From Variovorax sp. Root473 (GTDB lineage Bacteria; Pseudomonadota; Gammaproteobacteria; Burkholderiales; Burkholderiaceae_C), in the NCBI RefSeq assembly GCF_001426505.1, contig NZ_LMEV01000017.1, positions 106,971 to 170,970 of the forward strand: DNA of 64,000 nucleotides. The letters run 5' to 3'. Of the stretch, positions 10,360-19,016 are shown piece by piece; the stretch's first letter is position 1; each line of letters starts with the position of its first letter. The translations under genes were made by a program, and so were the position numbers. The notes under the pieces were generated by a model. That model searched no databases. It saw only the letters and a program-made list of their open reading frames with translations, and was not told the origin of the DNA.

Positions 10360-11921
10360 GTCGCTTCTATCGCGGCCTGTTCATCGTCTGGGTCGCACTG
10401 CGCTATGGCCTGGACGAGCTTGTGCTCACGAGCTTCCAGAAGCCCTGGCTGCGCGTGGTGGCACGCATCGTCTCCATTGGTCGCAACCTCGACGCGCCGC
10501 GCGGCCAGCGCCTGCGCGAGGCGCTGGAGCGGCTGGGCCCGATCTTCGTGAAGTTCGGCCAGGTGCTGTCGACGCGGCGCGACCTGCTGCCGCCCGACAT
10601 CGCCGATGAGCTGGCCTTCCTGCAGGACCGCGTGCCGCCCTTTCCCTCGGCGGTGGCGGTCGCGACCATCGAGCGCGCCTTCCGCCGTCCGGTGAGCGAC
10701 GTGTTCGTGCAGTTCGACGAAACGCCCATTGCCAGCGCGTCGATCGCGCAGGTGCACTTCGCGACCATCCGCACCAACCAGGGAGAGATCCGAGACGTGG
10801 CGGTGAAAGTGCTGCGTCCCAGCATGCGCGGCGTGATCGAGAAGGACCTGGCGCTCATGGCCATGATGGCCGGCTGGATCGAGAAGCTCTCGCCCGACGG
10901 CAAGCGCCTGAAGCCGCGCGAGGTGGTCGGCGAGTTCGACAAGTACCTGCATGACGAACTCGACCTGGTGCGCGAGGCAGCCAACGCCGCGCAACTGCGC
11001 CGCAACATGGCCTCGCTCGACCTGGTGCTGATTCCCGAGATGTTCTGGGACTTCTGCCACCCCGAAGTCATCGTGATGGAGCGCATGAACGGCGTGCCCA
11101 TTGCCCAGCTCGAGAAGCTGCGCGCGGCCGGCGTCGACATTCCCAAGCTCGCGCGCGACGGCGTGACGATCTTCTTCACGCAGGTGTTCCGTGACGGTTT
11201 CTTCCACGCCGACATGCACCCGGGCAATATCCAGGTGAGCCTGGCGCCCGGGACTTTCGGGCGCTACATCTCGCTCGATTTCGGCATCATCGGCACGCTC
11301 ACCGAGTCCGACAAGGAATACCTTGCGCAGAACTTCGCAGCCTTCTTCCGGCGCGACTACAAGCGCGTGGCCGAGCTGCACCTCGAAAGCGGCTGGGTGC
11401 CGCAGGGCACGCGCATCGACGAGCTCGAGGCCGCGATCCGCACGGTGTGCGAACCGTACTTCGACCGGCCGCTGAAGGAAATCTCGCTGGGCATGGTGCT
11501 GATGCGCCTGTTCCAGACCTCGCGCCGCTTCCACGTCGAGATCCAGCCGCAGCTCGTGCTGCTGCAGAAGACGCTGCTGAACATCGAGGGCCTGGGCCGC
11601 AGCATCGACCCCGAGCTCGACCTCTGGGCCACGGCCAAGCCTTTCCTCGAGAAATGGATGGTCGACCAGATCGGGCCGAAGAAGCTGTTCCAGCAGCTGC
11701 GGGCCGAGGCGCCGCGCTACGCAAAATTGCTGCCGCAATTGCCGCGCTTGCTGCACGATTTCCTGGAAAATCGGCCGCCCGACCACCGCCGCGAATTGCT
11801 GGAGTTGCTGGCCGCGCAGAAGCGCACCAACCGGCTGCTGCAGGCCATTCTGTATGGCGGCATCGGATTCGTCCTGGGTTTGCTCGCCATGCAATTGCTG
11901 GTGCGTGTGCGTTTGTTCTAG
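10356..11921 (+). CDS. ubiB: Ubiquinone biosynthesis regulatory ATPase/kinase-like protein UbiB
   Basis: A membrane-anchored atypical kinase (ABC1/ADCK family) that supports ubiquinone synthesis, probably by ATP hydrolysis that helps extract lipid intermediates. The 521 residues contain the KxGQ motif ([16 protein letters not shown], about 67), an Ala-rich loop ([11 protein letters not shown]) in place of a kinase P-loop, the invariant Lys in [18 protein letters not shown] and the DFG motif in SLDFGIIG. Two C-terminal transmembrane helices (about 497-518) anchor it. It is translationally coupled to ubiJ. Confidence 0.95.
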   Translation: MSRFYRGLFIVWVALRYGLDELVLTSFQKPWLRVVARIVSIGRNLDAPRGQRLREALERLGPIFVKFGQVLSTRRDLLPPDIADELAFLQDRVPPFPSAVAVATIERAFRRPVSDVFVQFDETPIASASIAQVHFATIRTNQGEIRDVAVKVLRPSMRGVIEKDLALMAMMAGWIEKLSPDGKRLKPREVVGEFDKYLHDELDLVREAANAAQLRRNMASLDLVLIPEMFWDFCHPEVIVMERMNGVPIAQLEKLRAAGVDIPKLARDGVTIFFTQVFRDGFFHADMHPGNIQVSLAPGTFGRYISLDFGIIGTLTESDKEYLAQNFAAFFRRDYKRVAELHLESGWVPQGTRIDELEAAIRTVCEPYFDRPLKEISLGMVLMRLFQTSRRFHVEIQPQLVLLQKTLLNIEGLGRSIDPELDLWATAKPFLEKWMVDQIGPKKLFQQLRAEAPRYAKLLPQLPRLLHDFLENRPPDHRRELLELLAAQKRTNRLLQAILYGGIGFVLGLLAMQLLVRVRLF

Positions 11922-11940
11922 AGGCTGGAGGAGTTTCGCC

Positions 11941-13389
11941 GTGTTGCTGACGCTGGTCATCGTCTACCTACTGGTCACCATCGCCATCGGCCTGTATGCG
12001 GCCAAACGGGTGAAGAACACCACCGACTTCGCGATCGCGGGGCGGCACCTGCCGCTGTTCATGATCATCACGACCACCTTCGCGACCTGGTTCGGTTCGG
12101 AGACGGTGCTCGGCATCCCGGCCAAGTTCATCGAGGGCGGCCTCAGCGGCGTGGTCGAAGACCCGTTCGGCGCCGGCACCTGCCTGATCCTGGTGGGCCT
12201 GTTCTTCGCGGGCAAGCTGTACCGCATGACGCTGCTGACCATCAGCGACTACTACCGCGAGCGCTACGGCCGCAGCGTGGAAGTGGCCTGCTCGCTGATC
12301 ATCATGCTGAGCTACCTGGGCTGGGTCTCGGCGCAAGTCACGGCGCTGGGGCTGGTGTTCAACGTGCTGTCGGCCGGCGCGATCAGCATCCCGGTGGGCA
12401 TGGTGATCGGCGTGGTCTCGATCCTGGCCTACACGCTGTTCGGCGGCATGTGGTCGGTGGCAGTGACCGACTTCATCCAGATGATCATTCTGGTCGTCGG
12501 CCTGGCGGTCATCGCGATGTTCGCGGGCGACATGGCCGGCGGCGCCGACAAGGTGGTGGCCTTCGCGGTCAGCAAGGACCTCTTCAAGTTCTGGCCCGAG
12601 CCCAACTGGCACGACATGGTGTTCTTCTTTGCCGCGGCCATCACGATGATGCTGGGCTCCATTCCGCAGCAGGACGTGTTCCAGCGCGTGATGTCGGCCA
12701 ACAGCGTCAAGGCCGCCACGCGCGGCCCGGTGATCGGCGGCGTGGCGTACATCCTGTTCGCCTTCGTGCCGATGTTCCTCGTGGCCAGCGCGCTCCTCAT
12801 CATGCCGGACGAGGTCGCCGTGCTGCTGAAGGAAGATCCGCAGAAGGTGCTGCCCACGCTGGTGTTGCAGAAGATGCCCTTCGTGATGCAGGTGCTGTTC
12901 TTCGGCGCGCTGCTGTCGGCCATCAAGTCGACCGCCTCGGCCACCCTGCTGGCGCCCAGCGTCACCTTCACCGAGAACATCTGGCGCCAGTTCCGTCCCG
13001 CCGGCACCGACCGCGAGAACCTGATGACCATGCGCATCACCGTGCTCCTGTTCAGTGGCGCCGTGCTGGCCTACGCGATCCGCATGCAGGGCACGCCGAT
13101 CTACGAACTCGTGTCGGGCGCCTACCAGGTGCCGCTGGTCGGGGCCTTCGTGCCGCTGGTGTGCGGCCTGTACTGGCGCCGCGCCACCACCCAGGGCGCC
13201 ATCGCCTCGATCGCGGGTGGCATTGGCGTCTGGCTGCTGTTCATGGCCATGCCTTGGGGCACCGCCTTCCCGGCCCAGCTGGCGGGCGTGCTGTCCTCGT
13301 TCGCGGGCATGGTCATCGGCTCGCTGCTGCCGCAATGGATAGCGAACACTCACACGCCGCACCGCCTCCTGGCGACCGAGCCGGCCTGA
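11941..13389 (+). CDS. Sodium:solute symporter family protein
   Basis: A 482-residue integral membrane transporter of the SSS family with about 13 hydrophobic helices. Typical features are the N-terminal IAIGLYAAKRVKNTTDFAIAGR, then TTTFATWFGSETVLGIP and the Na+-site region LFFGALLSAIKSTASATLLAPS. I start it at GTG 11941 because GGAGGAG (11927-11933) sits seven bases upstream and a membrane helix follows at once; it begins only 19 bp after ubiB. The substrate cannot be predicted; proline, pantothenate and short organic acids are all carried by relatives. Confidence 0.85.
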   Translation: MLLTLVIVYLLVTIAIGLYAAKRVKNTTDFAIAGRHLPLFMIITTTFATWFGSETVLGIPAKFIEGGLSGVVEDPFGAGTCLILVGLFFAGKLYRMTLLTISDYYRERYGRSVEVACSLIIMLSYLGWVSAQVTALGLVFNVLSAGAISIPVGMVIGVVSILAYTLFGGMWSVAVTDFIQMIILVVGLAVIAMFAGDMAGGADKVVAFAVSKDLFKFWPEPNWHDMVFFFAAAITMMLGSIPQQDVFQRVMSANSVKAATRGPVIGGVAYILFAFVPMFLVASALLIMPDEVAVLLKEDPQKVLPTLVLQKMPFVMQVLFFGALLSAIKSTASATLLAPSVTFTENIWRQFRPAGTDRENLMTMRITVLLFSGAVLAYAIRMQGTPIYELVSGAYQVPLVGAFVPLVCGLYWRRATTQGAIASIAGGIGVWLLFMAMPWGTAFPAQLAGVLSSFAGMVIGSLLPQWIANTHTPHRLLATEPA

Positions 13390-13437
13390 CGAAGGGCAGG
13401 GCCGCGCGCCTGCGGCCCTTGCTGGCGGGGGCGCCCC

Positions 13438-13443
13438 TATAAT
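13438..13443 (+). promoter_or_regulatory. Candidate -10 element of the FmdB-DUF502-aspS operon
   Basis: A perfect TATAAT stands 50 bp before the FmdB start at 13494, in an otherwise GC-rich gap. No good -35 hexamer is seen at 17 bp spacing. It would serve the three co-oriented genes ending with aspS. Confidence 0.4.
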
Positions 13444-13493
13444 CGAGGGCTTTGCGAGCGGCAGCTTCCTCGCTCATTTCCACCCCGATTCCC

Positions 13494-13826
13494 ATGCCCA
13501 TTTACGCCTACAAGTGCAGTTCCTGCGGCTTTGCCAAGGACGTTCTGCAGAAGATGTCGGACACGCCACTCTCGGTGTGCCCCGAATGCGGTGCGAGCGC
13601 ATTTGAAAAGCAGGTCACCGCCGCCGGCTTCCAGCTCAAGGGCTCGGGCTGGTACGTGACCGACTTCCGCGAGGGCGGCGGCAAGAAGTCCGAGGCCGCC
13701 ACCGCGCCCGCTGCGTCCGGCGACGGTGCCAAGTCGGCCGATGCGCCTTCTTCGTCCGCCGCTTCCAGCCCCGCACCGGCTCCCGCGGCTCCGGCTGCTC
13801 CGGCTGCCGCCAAGAGCGGCGACTGA
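13494..13826 (+). CDS. FmdB-family zinc ribbon protein
   Basis: A 110-residue protein with an N-terminal zinc ribbon: MPIYAYKCSSCG and CPECGASAFEKQVTAAGFQLKGSGWYVTDF, i.e. two CxxC pairs about 21 residues apart. The rest is a low-complexity Ala/Pro/Ser/Lys tail. FmdB proteins are called putative regulators but no clear biochemical role is established. ATG 13494 gives the canonical MP-Y-Y-C start. The next gene (DUF502) starts 12 bp after the stop, and the same order before aspS is common in betaproteobacteria. Confidence 0.88.
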   Translation: MPIYAYKCSSCGFAKDVLQKMSDTPLSVCPECGASAFEKQVTAAGFQLKGSGWYVTDFREGGGKKSEAATAPAASGDGAKSADAPSSSAASSPAPAPAAPAAPAAAKSGD

Positions 13827-13838
13827 CGGAACCCCTTC

Positions 13839-14471
13839 ATGTCCGCCCTGCGCAAATGGTTGTTCTCCGGCTTGCTGGTGATCGTTCCCCTGTTCATCAC
13901 CCTGGCGGTGCTGAAGTGGATCATCGACACGCTCGACCAGACGCTGTGGGTGCTGCCCGGCGCATGGCAGCGCTGGCTGTACGACAACAACATCCGCGGG
14001 CTGGGCGTGCTGCTCACGCTGGCCATCCTGCTGGTGGTCGGTGCCATTGCGAGCAACTTCGTCGGCAAGCGCCTGCTTGGCTGGGGCGACGCCGTGGTGC
14101 GGCGCATTCCGGTCGTGCGCTCGATCTACTCGAGCGTCAAGCAGGTGTCGGACACGCTGTTCTCCGAGAACGGCAACGCATTCCGCACGGCAGTGCTGAT
14201 CCAGTGGCCGCGCGAGAGCGTGTGGACCATTGCCTTCGTGACCGGCGCGCCGGGCAACGAGGTGGCCGAGCACCTGGGCAGCGAGGAATTCCTCAGCGTC
14301 TACGTGCCGACCACGCCCAACCCCACGGGCGGCTACTTCGTCATGCTCAAGCGCAGCGACTGCGTCGAACTGAAGATGAGCGTGGACGAAGCGCTCAAGT
14401 ACATCGTCTCGATGGGCGTGGTCGTTCCAGGCGGCCCTTCCTCGGTGGCGATCAAGCCATCCCACTCATAA
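13839..14471 (+). CDS. DUF502 domain membrane protein
   Basis: A 210-residue protein with two N-terminal transmembrane helices (about 7-27 and 55-77, [20 protein letters not shown] and [16 protein letters not shown]) and a soluble domain containing [32 protein letters not shown] and the end [11 protein letters not shown]. These are the recognisable DUF502 patterns. Function is unknown; plant relatives are linked to vesicle trafficking but that does not transfer. It lies in a probable operon between the FmdB gene and aspS. Confidence 0.85.
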   Translation: MSALRKWLFSGLLVIVPLFITLAVLKWIIDTLDQTLWVLPGAWQRWLYDNNIRGLGVLLTLAILLVVGAIASNFVGKRLLGWGDAVVRRIPVVRSIYSSVKQVSDTLFSENGNAFRTAVLIQWPRESVWTIAFVTGAPGNEVAEHLGSEEFLSVYVPTTPNPTGGYFVMLKRSDCVELKMSVDEALKYIVSMGVVVPGGPSSVAIKPSHS

Positions 14472-14508
14472 AAACGAACGCGCCACGACGGCGCCGGAAG
14501 TCCTTCCT

Positions 14509-16317
14509 ATGGCCATGCGTACTCACTATTGCGGTCTTGTGACCGAAGCCCTGTTGGGCCAGACCGTCACCCTGTGCGGGTGGGTCAACCGTCGCCGCGA
14601 TCACGGCGGCGTGATCTTCATCGACGTGCGCGACCGCGAAGGCTACGTGCAGGTGGTGTGCGACCCCGACCGCGCCTCGACCTTCGCCGTGGCCGAGAAC
14701 CTGCGCAACGAGTTCTGCGTACAGGTCACCGGCCTCGTGCGCGCGCGCCCCGAAGGCACGACCAACGACAGCCTCAAGAGCGGCAAGATCGAAGTGCTGT
14801 GCCACGAGCTGAAGGTGCTCAATCCGTCGGTCACGCCTCCGTTCCTGCTGGACGACGACAACCTCTCGGAAACCACGCGCCTCACGCACCGCGTGCTCGA
14901 CCTGCGCCGCCCTGCCATGCAGCGCAACATGATGCTGCGCTACAAGGTGACGATGGAAACGCGCAAGTTCCTCGATGCCAACGGCTTCATCGACATCGAG
15001 ACCCCGATGCTCGGCAAGTCCACGCCCGAAGGCGCACGCGACTACCTCGTGCCCAGCCGCGTGCACGACGGCAGCTTCTTCGCGCTGCCGCAGTCGCCCC
15101 AGCTGTTCAAGCAACTCTTGATGGTGGCCGGCTACGACCGCTACTACCAGATCGTGAAGTGCTTCCGCGACGAAGACCTGCGGGCCGACCGCCAGCCTGA
15201 ATTCACGCAGATCGACATCGAGACCTCCTTCCTCGCCGAAGAGGAAATCCGCGAGATGTTCGAAGGCATGATCCGCAACGTGTTCCGCAACGCCGCGGAC
15301 ATCGACCTGCCGGTGTTCCCGACCATGAGCTACGCCGACGCGATGTTCAAGTACGGCTCGGACAAGCCCGACCTGCGCGTCAAGCTCGAATTCACCGAAC
15401 TCACCGAGCTGATGAAGCGCGTCGAGTTCAAGGTGTTCTCCAACGCCGCCACCATGGCCGGCGGCCGCGTCGTCGCACTGCGCGTGCCCGGCGGCGGTGC
15501 CGAGGGCGGCCTGTCGCGCGGCGAGATCGACGCCTACCAGGAGTTCGTGAAGATCTATGGCGCCAAGGGCCTGGCCTACATCAAGGTCAACGACGCAGCG
15601 GCCGGCCGAGAAGGCCTGCAAAGCCCGATCGTCAAGAACCTGGACGACGCCACGCTGGCCGAGATCATCGCCCGCACCGGCGCGTGCAACGGCGACATCC
15701 TGTTCTTCGGTGCCGACAAGGAAAAGGTCGTCAACGACGCCATCGGCGCGCTGCGCGTGAAGATCGGCCACAGCCCCTTCGGCAAGAAGGCTGGTCTTTT
15801 CGACGACCGCTGGGCGCCGCTGTGGGTGGTCGACTTCCCGATGTTCGAGTTCGACGAGGAAGGCCAGCGCTGGAGCGCCGTGCACCACCCGTTCACCGCA
15901 CCGAAGGACGGCCATGAGGACCTCATGGACACCGCGCCCGAGAAGTGCATCGCCAAGGCCTACGACATGGTGCTCAACGGCATCGAAATGGGTGGCGGCT
16001 CGGTGCGTATCCACCGCGAGGAAGTGCAGAGCAAGGTGTTCCGCGCGCTGAAGATCAGCGCCGAAGACGCGCAGCTCAAGTTCGGCTTCCTGCTGGACGC
16101 GCTGCAGTATGGCGCCCCGCCGCACGGCGGCATCGCCATCGGCCTGGACCGCCTCGTCATGCTCATGACCGGCGCCGAGTCGATCCGCGACGTGATCGCC
16201 TTCCCCAAGACCCAGCGCGCGCAAGACCTGCTGACGCAGGCGCCGAGTCCGGTCGACGAGAAGCAGCTGCGCGAACTGCACATCAAGCTGCGCAATACGC
16301 CTCAAGCCGCGGCCTGA
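14509..16317 (+). CDS. aspS: Aspartyl-tRNA synthetase
   Basis: Charges tRNA-Asp with aspartate in the cytoplasm. The 602 residues are the full bacterial length: an OB-fold anticodon domain (about 15-105, [22 protein letters not shown]), class II motif 2 ([18 protein letters not shown], about 220), a GAD insertion domain (about 290-420), and motif 3 ([21 protein letters not shown], split here as [12 protein letters not shown], about 542). Whether it also mischarges tRNA-Asn, as bacterial-type AspRS can, depends on whether AsnRS exists elsewhere in the genome. It ends 24 bp before the toxin-antitoxin operator. Confidence 0.97.
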   Translation: MAMRTHYCGLVTEALLGQTVTLCGWVNRRRDHGGVIFIDVRDREGYVQVVCDPDRASTFAVAENLRNEFCVQVTGLVRARPEGTTNDSLKSGKIEVLCHELKVLNPSVTPPFLLDDDNLSETTRLTHRVLDLRRPAMQRNMMLRYKVTMETRKFLDANGFIDIETPMLGKSTPEGARDYLVPSRVHDGSFFALPQSPQLFKQLLMVAGYDRYYQIVKCFRDEDLRADRQPEFTQIDIETSFLAEEEIREMFEGMIRNVFRNAADIDLPVFPTMSYADAMFKYGSDKPDLRVKLEFTELTELMKRVEFKVFSNAATMAGGRVVALRVPGGGAEGGLSRGEIDAYQEFVKIYGAKGLAYIKVNDAAAGREGLQSPIVKNLDDATLAEIIARTGACNGDILFFGADKEKVVNDAIGALRVKIGHSPFGKKAGLFDDRWAPLWVVDFPMFEFDEEGQRWSAVHHPFTAPKDGHEDLMDTAPEKCIAKAYDMVLNGIEMGGGSVRIHREEVQSKVFRALKISAEDAQLKFGFLLDALQYGAPPHGGIAIGLDRLVMLMTGAESIRDVIAFPKTQRAQDLLTQAPSPVDEKQLRELHIKLRNTPQAAA

Positions 16318-16327
16318 GGCCGACAGG

Positions 16328-16366
16328 TTGGCGCGGAGGAAGTGATTGGCTAAAATGGCTAATCAC
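16328..16366 (+). promoter_or_regulatory. Toxin-antitoxin promoter with overlapping palindromic operator
   Basis: TTGGCG (16328-16333) and TAAAAT (16351-16356) are exactly 17 bp apart, a good sigma70 promoter. The inverted repeat GTGATTgGC / GCtAATCAC (16342-16366) covers the -10 region, and TGGCTAA occurs twice inside it. A palindrome over the promoter is what an autorepressing antitoxin needs. It starts 11 bp after the aspS stop, so the module has its own promoter. The binding protein is inferred. Confidence 0.6.
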
Positions 16367-16381
16367 TCTCCGGAGCCAGCC

Positions 16382-16651
16382 ATGCAAATCACTGCCACTG
16401 AAGCCAAGAATCGATTCGGCTACTACCTCGGCCAGGCCGAGCGCGAACCGGTGCACGTGATGAAGAACGACCGCGTGGCGGTCGTTCTTGTTTCTGCGGC
16501 GCGCTTTGCGGAGCTCGAAGCGCTTGAAAAGCAGAAGTCGATGGCGCAACGCAAGCGCGAGTTCAACGAGGAATACAAGGACTGGATTGCTGCGCAGAAC
16601 GAACTGGTCGAGACGCACGGTGTCTTCGGCGAAAGCTTTCGCCCCTGGTAA
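16382..16651 (+). CDS. Type II antitoxin: Phd/YefM-like N-terminus with CcdA-like C-terminal tail
   Basis: An 89-residue antitoxin that should bind and neutralise the adjoining CcdB-like toxin and repress the shared promoter. Residues 1-47 (MQITATEAKNRFGYYLGQAE, then VAVVLVSAARFAELE) have the Phd/YefM DNA-binding pattern. Residues 57-89 resemble instead the toxin-binding tail of F-plasmid CcdA: aligned from the end, Trp89, Arg87, Phe82, Gly80, Glu77 and several conservative positions agree. ATG 16382 is preferred because GGAG lies at 16372-16375; an ATG at 16346 falls inside the operator. The toxin starts six bases after the stop. The domain mix is my reading, not a database result. Confidence 0.8.
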   Translation: MQITATEAKNRFGYYLGQAEREPVHVMKNDRVAVVLVSAARFAELEALEKQKSMAQRKREFNEEYKDWIAAQNELVETHGVFGESFRPW

Positions 16652-16657
16652 GTACCT

Positions 16658-16975
16658 GTGGCGCAATTCGACATCTACGCCAATCCTGACAAGGCCCAGC
16701 GCGCCGCGTTCCCGTGGTGCGTCGACATGCAAAGCGACCTGCTCGGCGTGTTGCCGACGCGGTTGGTCATGCCGCTGACCACTCAGAAATACCTGCCGGC
16801 CAAGGCGCCGCACCGGCTGTGTCCGCCCGTCCAATGGGACGGCGAGACTTTCTTTGCGTTGCCTCAGATGACCTCGCCTTTCAGGGTGAAAGACCTGGGC
16901 GCTGCGAAAGGCAACGTGCGCATCGCTTCGAATGACTTGGTGGCCGCGCTCGATGCGGTCATCAGCGGCGTCTGA
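16658..16975 (+). CDS. CcdB-like toxin
   Basis: A 105-residue homologue of CcdB, which poisons DNA gyrase subunit A. Residues VDMQSDLLGVLPTRLVMPL (22-40) match the F-plasmid VDVQSD...VIPL segment, and the CPPVQWDGETFFALPQMTS stretch (55-73) fits chromosomal CcdB proteins. In F-plasmid CcdB the last three residues Trp-Gly-Ile are needed for gyrase poisoning; here they are Ser103-Gly104-Val105, so the Trp is absent. Gly is kept. It starts with GTG six bases after the antitoxin stop and ends eight bases before nudB. It may be active with altered potency, or weakened. Confidence 0.85.
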   Translation: MAQFDIYANPDKAQRAAFPWCVDMQSDLLGVLPTRLVMPLTTQKYLPAKAPHRLCPPVQWDGETFFALPQMTSPFRVKDLGAAKGNVRIASNDLVAALDAVISGV

Positions 16976-16983
16976 ACATTGCC

Positions 16984-17445
16984 GTGAAGCCATTCAAGAT
17001 CCCGGAGTCGGTGCTCGTCGTGATTCACACGCCCGCGCTTGACGTGCTGCTCATCCGGCGCGCCGATGCCCAGGAGTTCTGGCAATCGGTCACCGGCAGC
17101 AAGGACGCGCTCGACGAGCCGCTCGCGCTCACTGCTGCCCGTGAGGTCGCCGAGGAAACCGGCATCCAGTGCGGCGAGGGCACGCTGCTGGCTTCGCAAC
17201 TGGTCGACTGGCAGTTGCGCAACATCTACGAGATCTACCCGGGCCGGCGCGCACGCTACGAGCCCGGCATCACCCACAACACCGAGCACCTGTTCGGCCT
17301 GTGCGTGCCCGAGCGCCTGACGCCCGTGCTCGCCGCACGCGAGCACACCGACTGGCAATGGCTGCCGTACCGCGAAGCGGCCGATGCGTGTTTTTCCCCG
17401 TCCAACGCCGAAGCCATTCTGTTGCTGCCAGAATTTGCGCGATGA
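16984..17445 (+). CDS. nudB: Dihydroneopterin triphosphate diphosphatase
   Basis: Nudix hydrolase that removes pyrophosphate from dihydroneopterin triphosphate, the second step of folate synthesis. The 153 residues carry a Nudix box, GSKDALDEPLALTAAREVAE plus ETGI, in which REVAEE is intact; the first Gly-to-Glu spacing is one residue longer than the consensus. The start is GTG 16984, eight bases after the toxin stop, giving MKPFKIPESVLVVI. The stop overlaps the next ATG. Because folE lies under 1 kb downstream, a folate role is better supported than a generic Nudix role. Confidence 0.85.
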   Translation: MKPFKIPESVLVVIHTPALDVLLIRRADAQEFWQSVTGSKDALDEPLALTAAREVAEETGIQCGEGTLLASQLVDWQLRNIYEIYPGRRARYEPGITHNTEHLFGLCVPERLTPVLAAREHTDWQWLPYREAADACFSPSNAEAILLLPEFAR

Positions 17446-18209
17446 ACCAGCCGGCAGCATCCGCAGCGCACAACCTCCGGGTCGCGACCTACAACATCCA
17501 CAAGGGTGTGCAGGGCATCGGGCCGGCACGCCGGCTCGAGATCCACAACCTGGGCCACGCCATCGAACAGCTCGATGCCGACATCGTCTGCCTGCAGGAA
17601 GTGCGCAAGATGAACCGGCAGGCCGCCGCCCGCTTTCCGCGCTGGCCCGAATTGCCGCAGGCCGACTTTCTTGCGCCGGAGGGTTACACGGCCGTCTACG
17701 AAACCAACGCCGTCACGCGCCACGGTGAGCACGGCAATGCGCTGCTCACGCGCTGGCCGGTGATCCGCACCAGCCACCAGGACATCTCCGACCACCGCTT
17801 CGAACAGCGCGGCCTGCTGCACGCGGTGATCGAGGTGGAGGGGCGGCCGGTCCACGCCATCGTGGTGCACCTGGGGCTCATCAAGGGCAGCCGCGTGCGG
17901 CAGGTGGCGCGGCTGCGCGAGTTCATCGAGCGCGAGGTGCCGCCCGACGAGGCCGTGGTGGTGGCCGGCGATTTCAACGACTGGGGCGCGCGCATGCGCT
18001 ACGCCATGAACGCGATGGGCCTGCGCGACACCAGCGATCTGCGCGGCCCGCGCACGCTCACGTACCCGTCGCGACTGCCGGTGGCGCAGCTCGATTTCGT
18101 CTACGGCCGCCGGCTGGAGCCGCTGGCCTGCTCGGTGCCGCGTGGCCCGATCTGGGCCCGAATGTCCGACCACCTTCCGCTGGTAGCCGATTTTTTGCTA
18201 CCTAATTGA
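17442..18209 (+). CDS. Endonuclease/exonuclease/phosphatase family protein
   Basis: A 255-residue member of the EEP superfamily of metal-dependent phosphodiesterases. Conserved pieces are LRVATYNIHKGVQG (Asn), IVCLQEVRK (catalytic Glu), VVHLGL, VVVAGDFNDWG (Asp, Asn) and the C-terminal SDHLPLVAD (Asp-His pair). The substrate could be DNA, a phospholipid or another phosphodiester. It overlaps nudB by four bases. Its last codons, Leu-Pro-Asn-stop, are encoded within dispersed mini-palindrome copy B, which therefore supplies the stop codon. Confidence 0.88.
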   Translation: MNQPAASAAHNLRVATYNIHKGVQGIGPARRLEIHNLGHAIEQLDADIVCLQEVRKMNRQAAARFPRWPELPQADFLAPEGYTAVYETNAVTRHGEHGNALLTRWPVIRTSHQDISDHRFEQRGLLHAVIEVEGRPVHAIVVHLGLIKGSRVRQVARLREFIEREVPPDEAVVVAGDFNDWGARMRYAMNAMGLRDTSDLRGPRTLTYPSRLPVAQLDFVYGRRLEPLACSVPRGPIWARMSDHLPLVADFLLPN

Positions 18210-18213
18210 TAGC
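18197..18213 (+). repeat. 17-bp mini-palindrome, copy B
   Basis: GCTACCTAATTGATAGC, same length as copies at 7744 and 41509. It overlaps the 3' end of the EEP-family gene and contains its TGA stop. Arms GCTA/TAGC with an AT-rich core. Confidence 0.6.
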
Positions 18214-18282
18214 ATCTCTCCGAGAAGGGGCGGGCATTGCAGCCCGAATCCCCTGGAGCCATTCACTGGTACGATCCCCGCC

Positions 18283-19014
18283 ATGCTGAGGAAAACCGAC
18301 GTCGAACCGCTTCCCGATCGAAAAAACGATGACGAGGGCACCCCCGTCTCCGTCAAGATCCGCGAGCGTCTGAATGCCGCGCGCAAGCGCTTCAATGCCA
18401 ATGACAACATCGCCGAGTTCATCGAACCCGGCGAACTCGAGTCGCTGCTCGACGAGGTCGAGGTCAAGATGAAGGGCGTGCTCGACAGCCTGGTGATCGA
18501 CGTCGAGAACGACCACAACACCGACAACACCGCGCGCCGCGTGGCCAAGATGTACCTCAACGAGGTGTTTCGCGGCCGCTATGTGCCGCCGCCCGCGCTC
18601 ACCGAATTCCCCAATGCCGAGCACCTGAACGAGCTGATGATCGTCGGCCCGATCACCGTGCGCAGCGCCTGTTCGCATCACTTCTGCCCGATCATCGGCA
18701 AGCTCTGGATCGGCGTGATGCCCAATGAGCACACCAACGTGATCGGCCTGTCGAAGTACGCGCGGCTGGCCGAATGGGTCATGGGCCGCCCGCAGATCCA
18801 GGAAGAAGCCGTGGTGCAACTGGCCGACCTGATCCAGGAAAAGACCCAGCCCGACGGCCTGGCGCTCGTCATGGAAGCCGAGCACTTCTGCATGGCCTGG
18901 CGCGGCGTGAAGGAAATGGACAGCAAGATGATCAACTCCGTCATGCGCGGCGTGTTCCTCAAGGACCCGAGCCTGCGTCGCGAATTCCTTTCCCTGTTGC
19001 CCAGAAAGAGTTGA
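18283..19014 (+). CDS. folE: GTP cyclohydrolase I
   Basis: Converts GTP to 7,8-dihydroneopterin triphosphate, the first step to tetrahydrofolate and the first step to deazaguanines. 243 residues, somewhat longer at the N-terminus than E. coli FolE. Zinc ligands can be placed at Cys and His in SACSHHFCPIIGKLW and at Cys in AEHFCMAWRGVK; where E. coli has CEHH this protein has CSHH. NVIGLSKYARLAEWVMGRPQ and QIQE follow the FolE pattern. The BLUF gene starts two bases after its stop. Both downstream users of its product, nudB (folate) and queD/queE (queuosine), are in this window. Confidence 0.92.
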   Translation: MLRKTDVEPLPDRKNDDEGTPVSVKIRERLNAARKRFNANDNIAEFIEPGELESLLDEVEVKMKGVLDSLVIDVENDHNTDNTARRVAKMYLNEVFRGRYVPPPALTEFPNAEHLNELMIVGPITVRSACSHHFCPIIGKLWIGVMPNEHTNVIGLSKYARLAEWVMGRPQIQEEAVVQLADLIQEKTQPDGLALVMEAEHFCMAWRGVKEMDSKMINSVMRGVFLKDPSLRREFLSLLPRKS

Positions 19015-19016
19015 AC

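Noticed and set aside
16346-16381. Earlier in-frame ATG for the antitoxin
   Set aside because: It would place the N-terminus within the promoter palindrome, has no ribosome site, and adds 12 residues not expected in Phd/YefM proteins.
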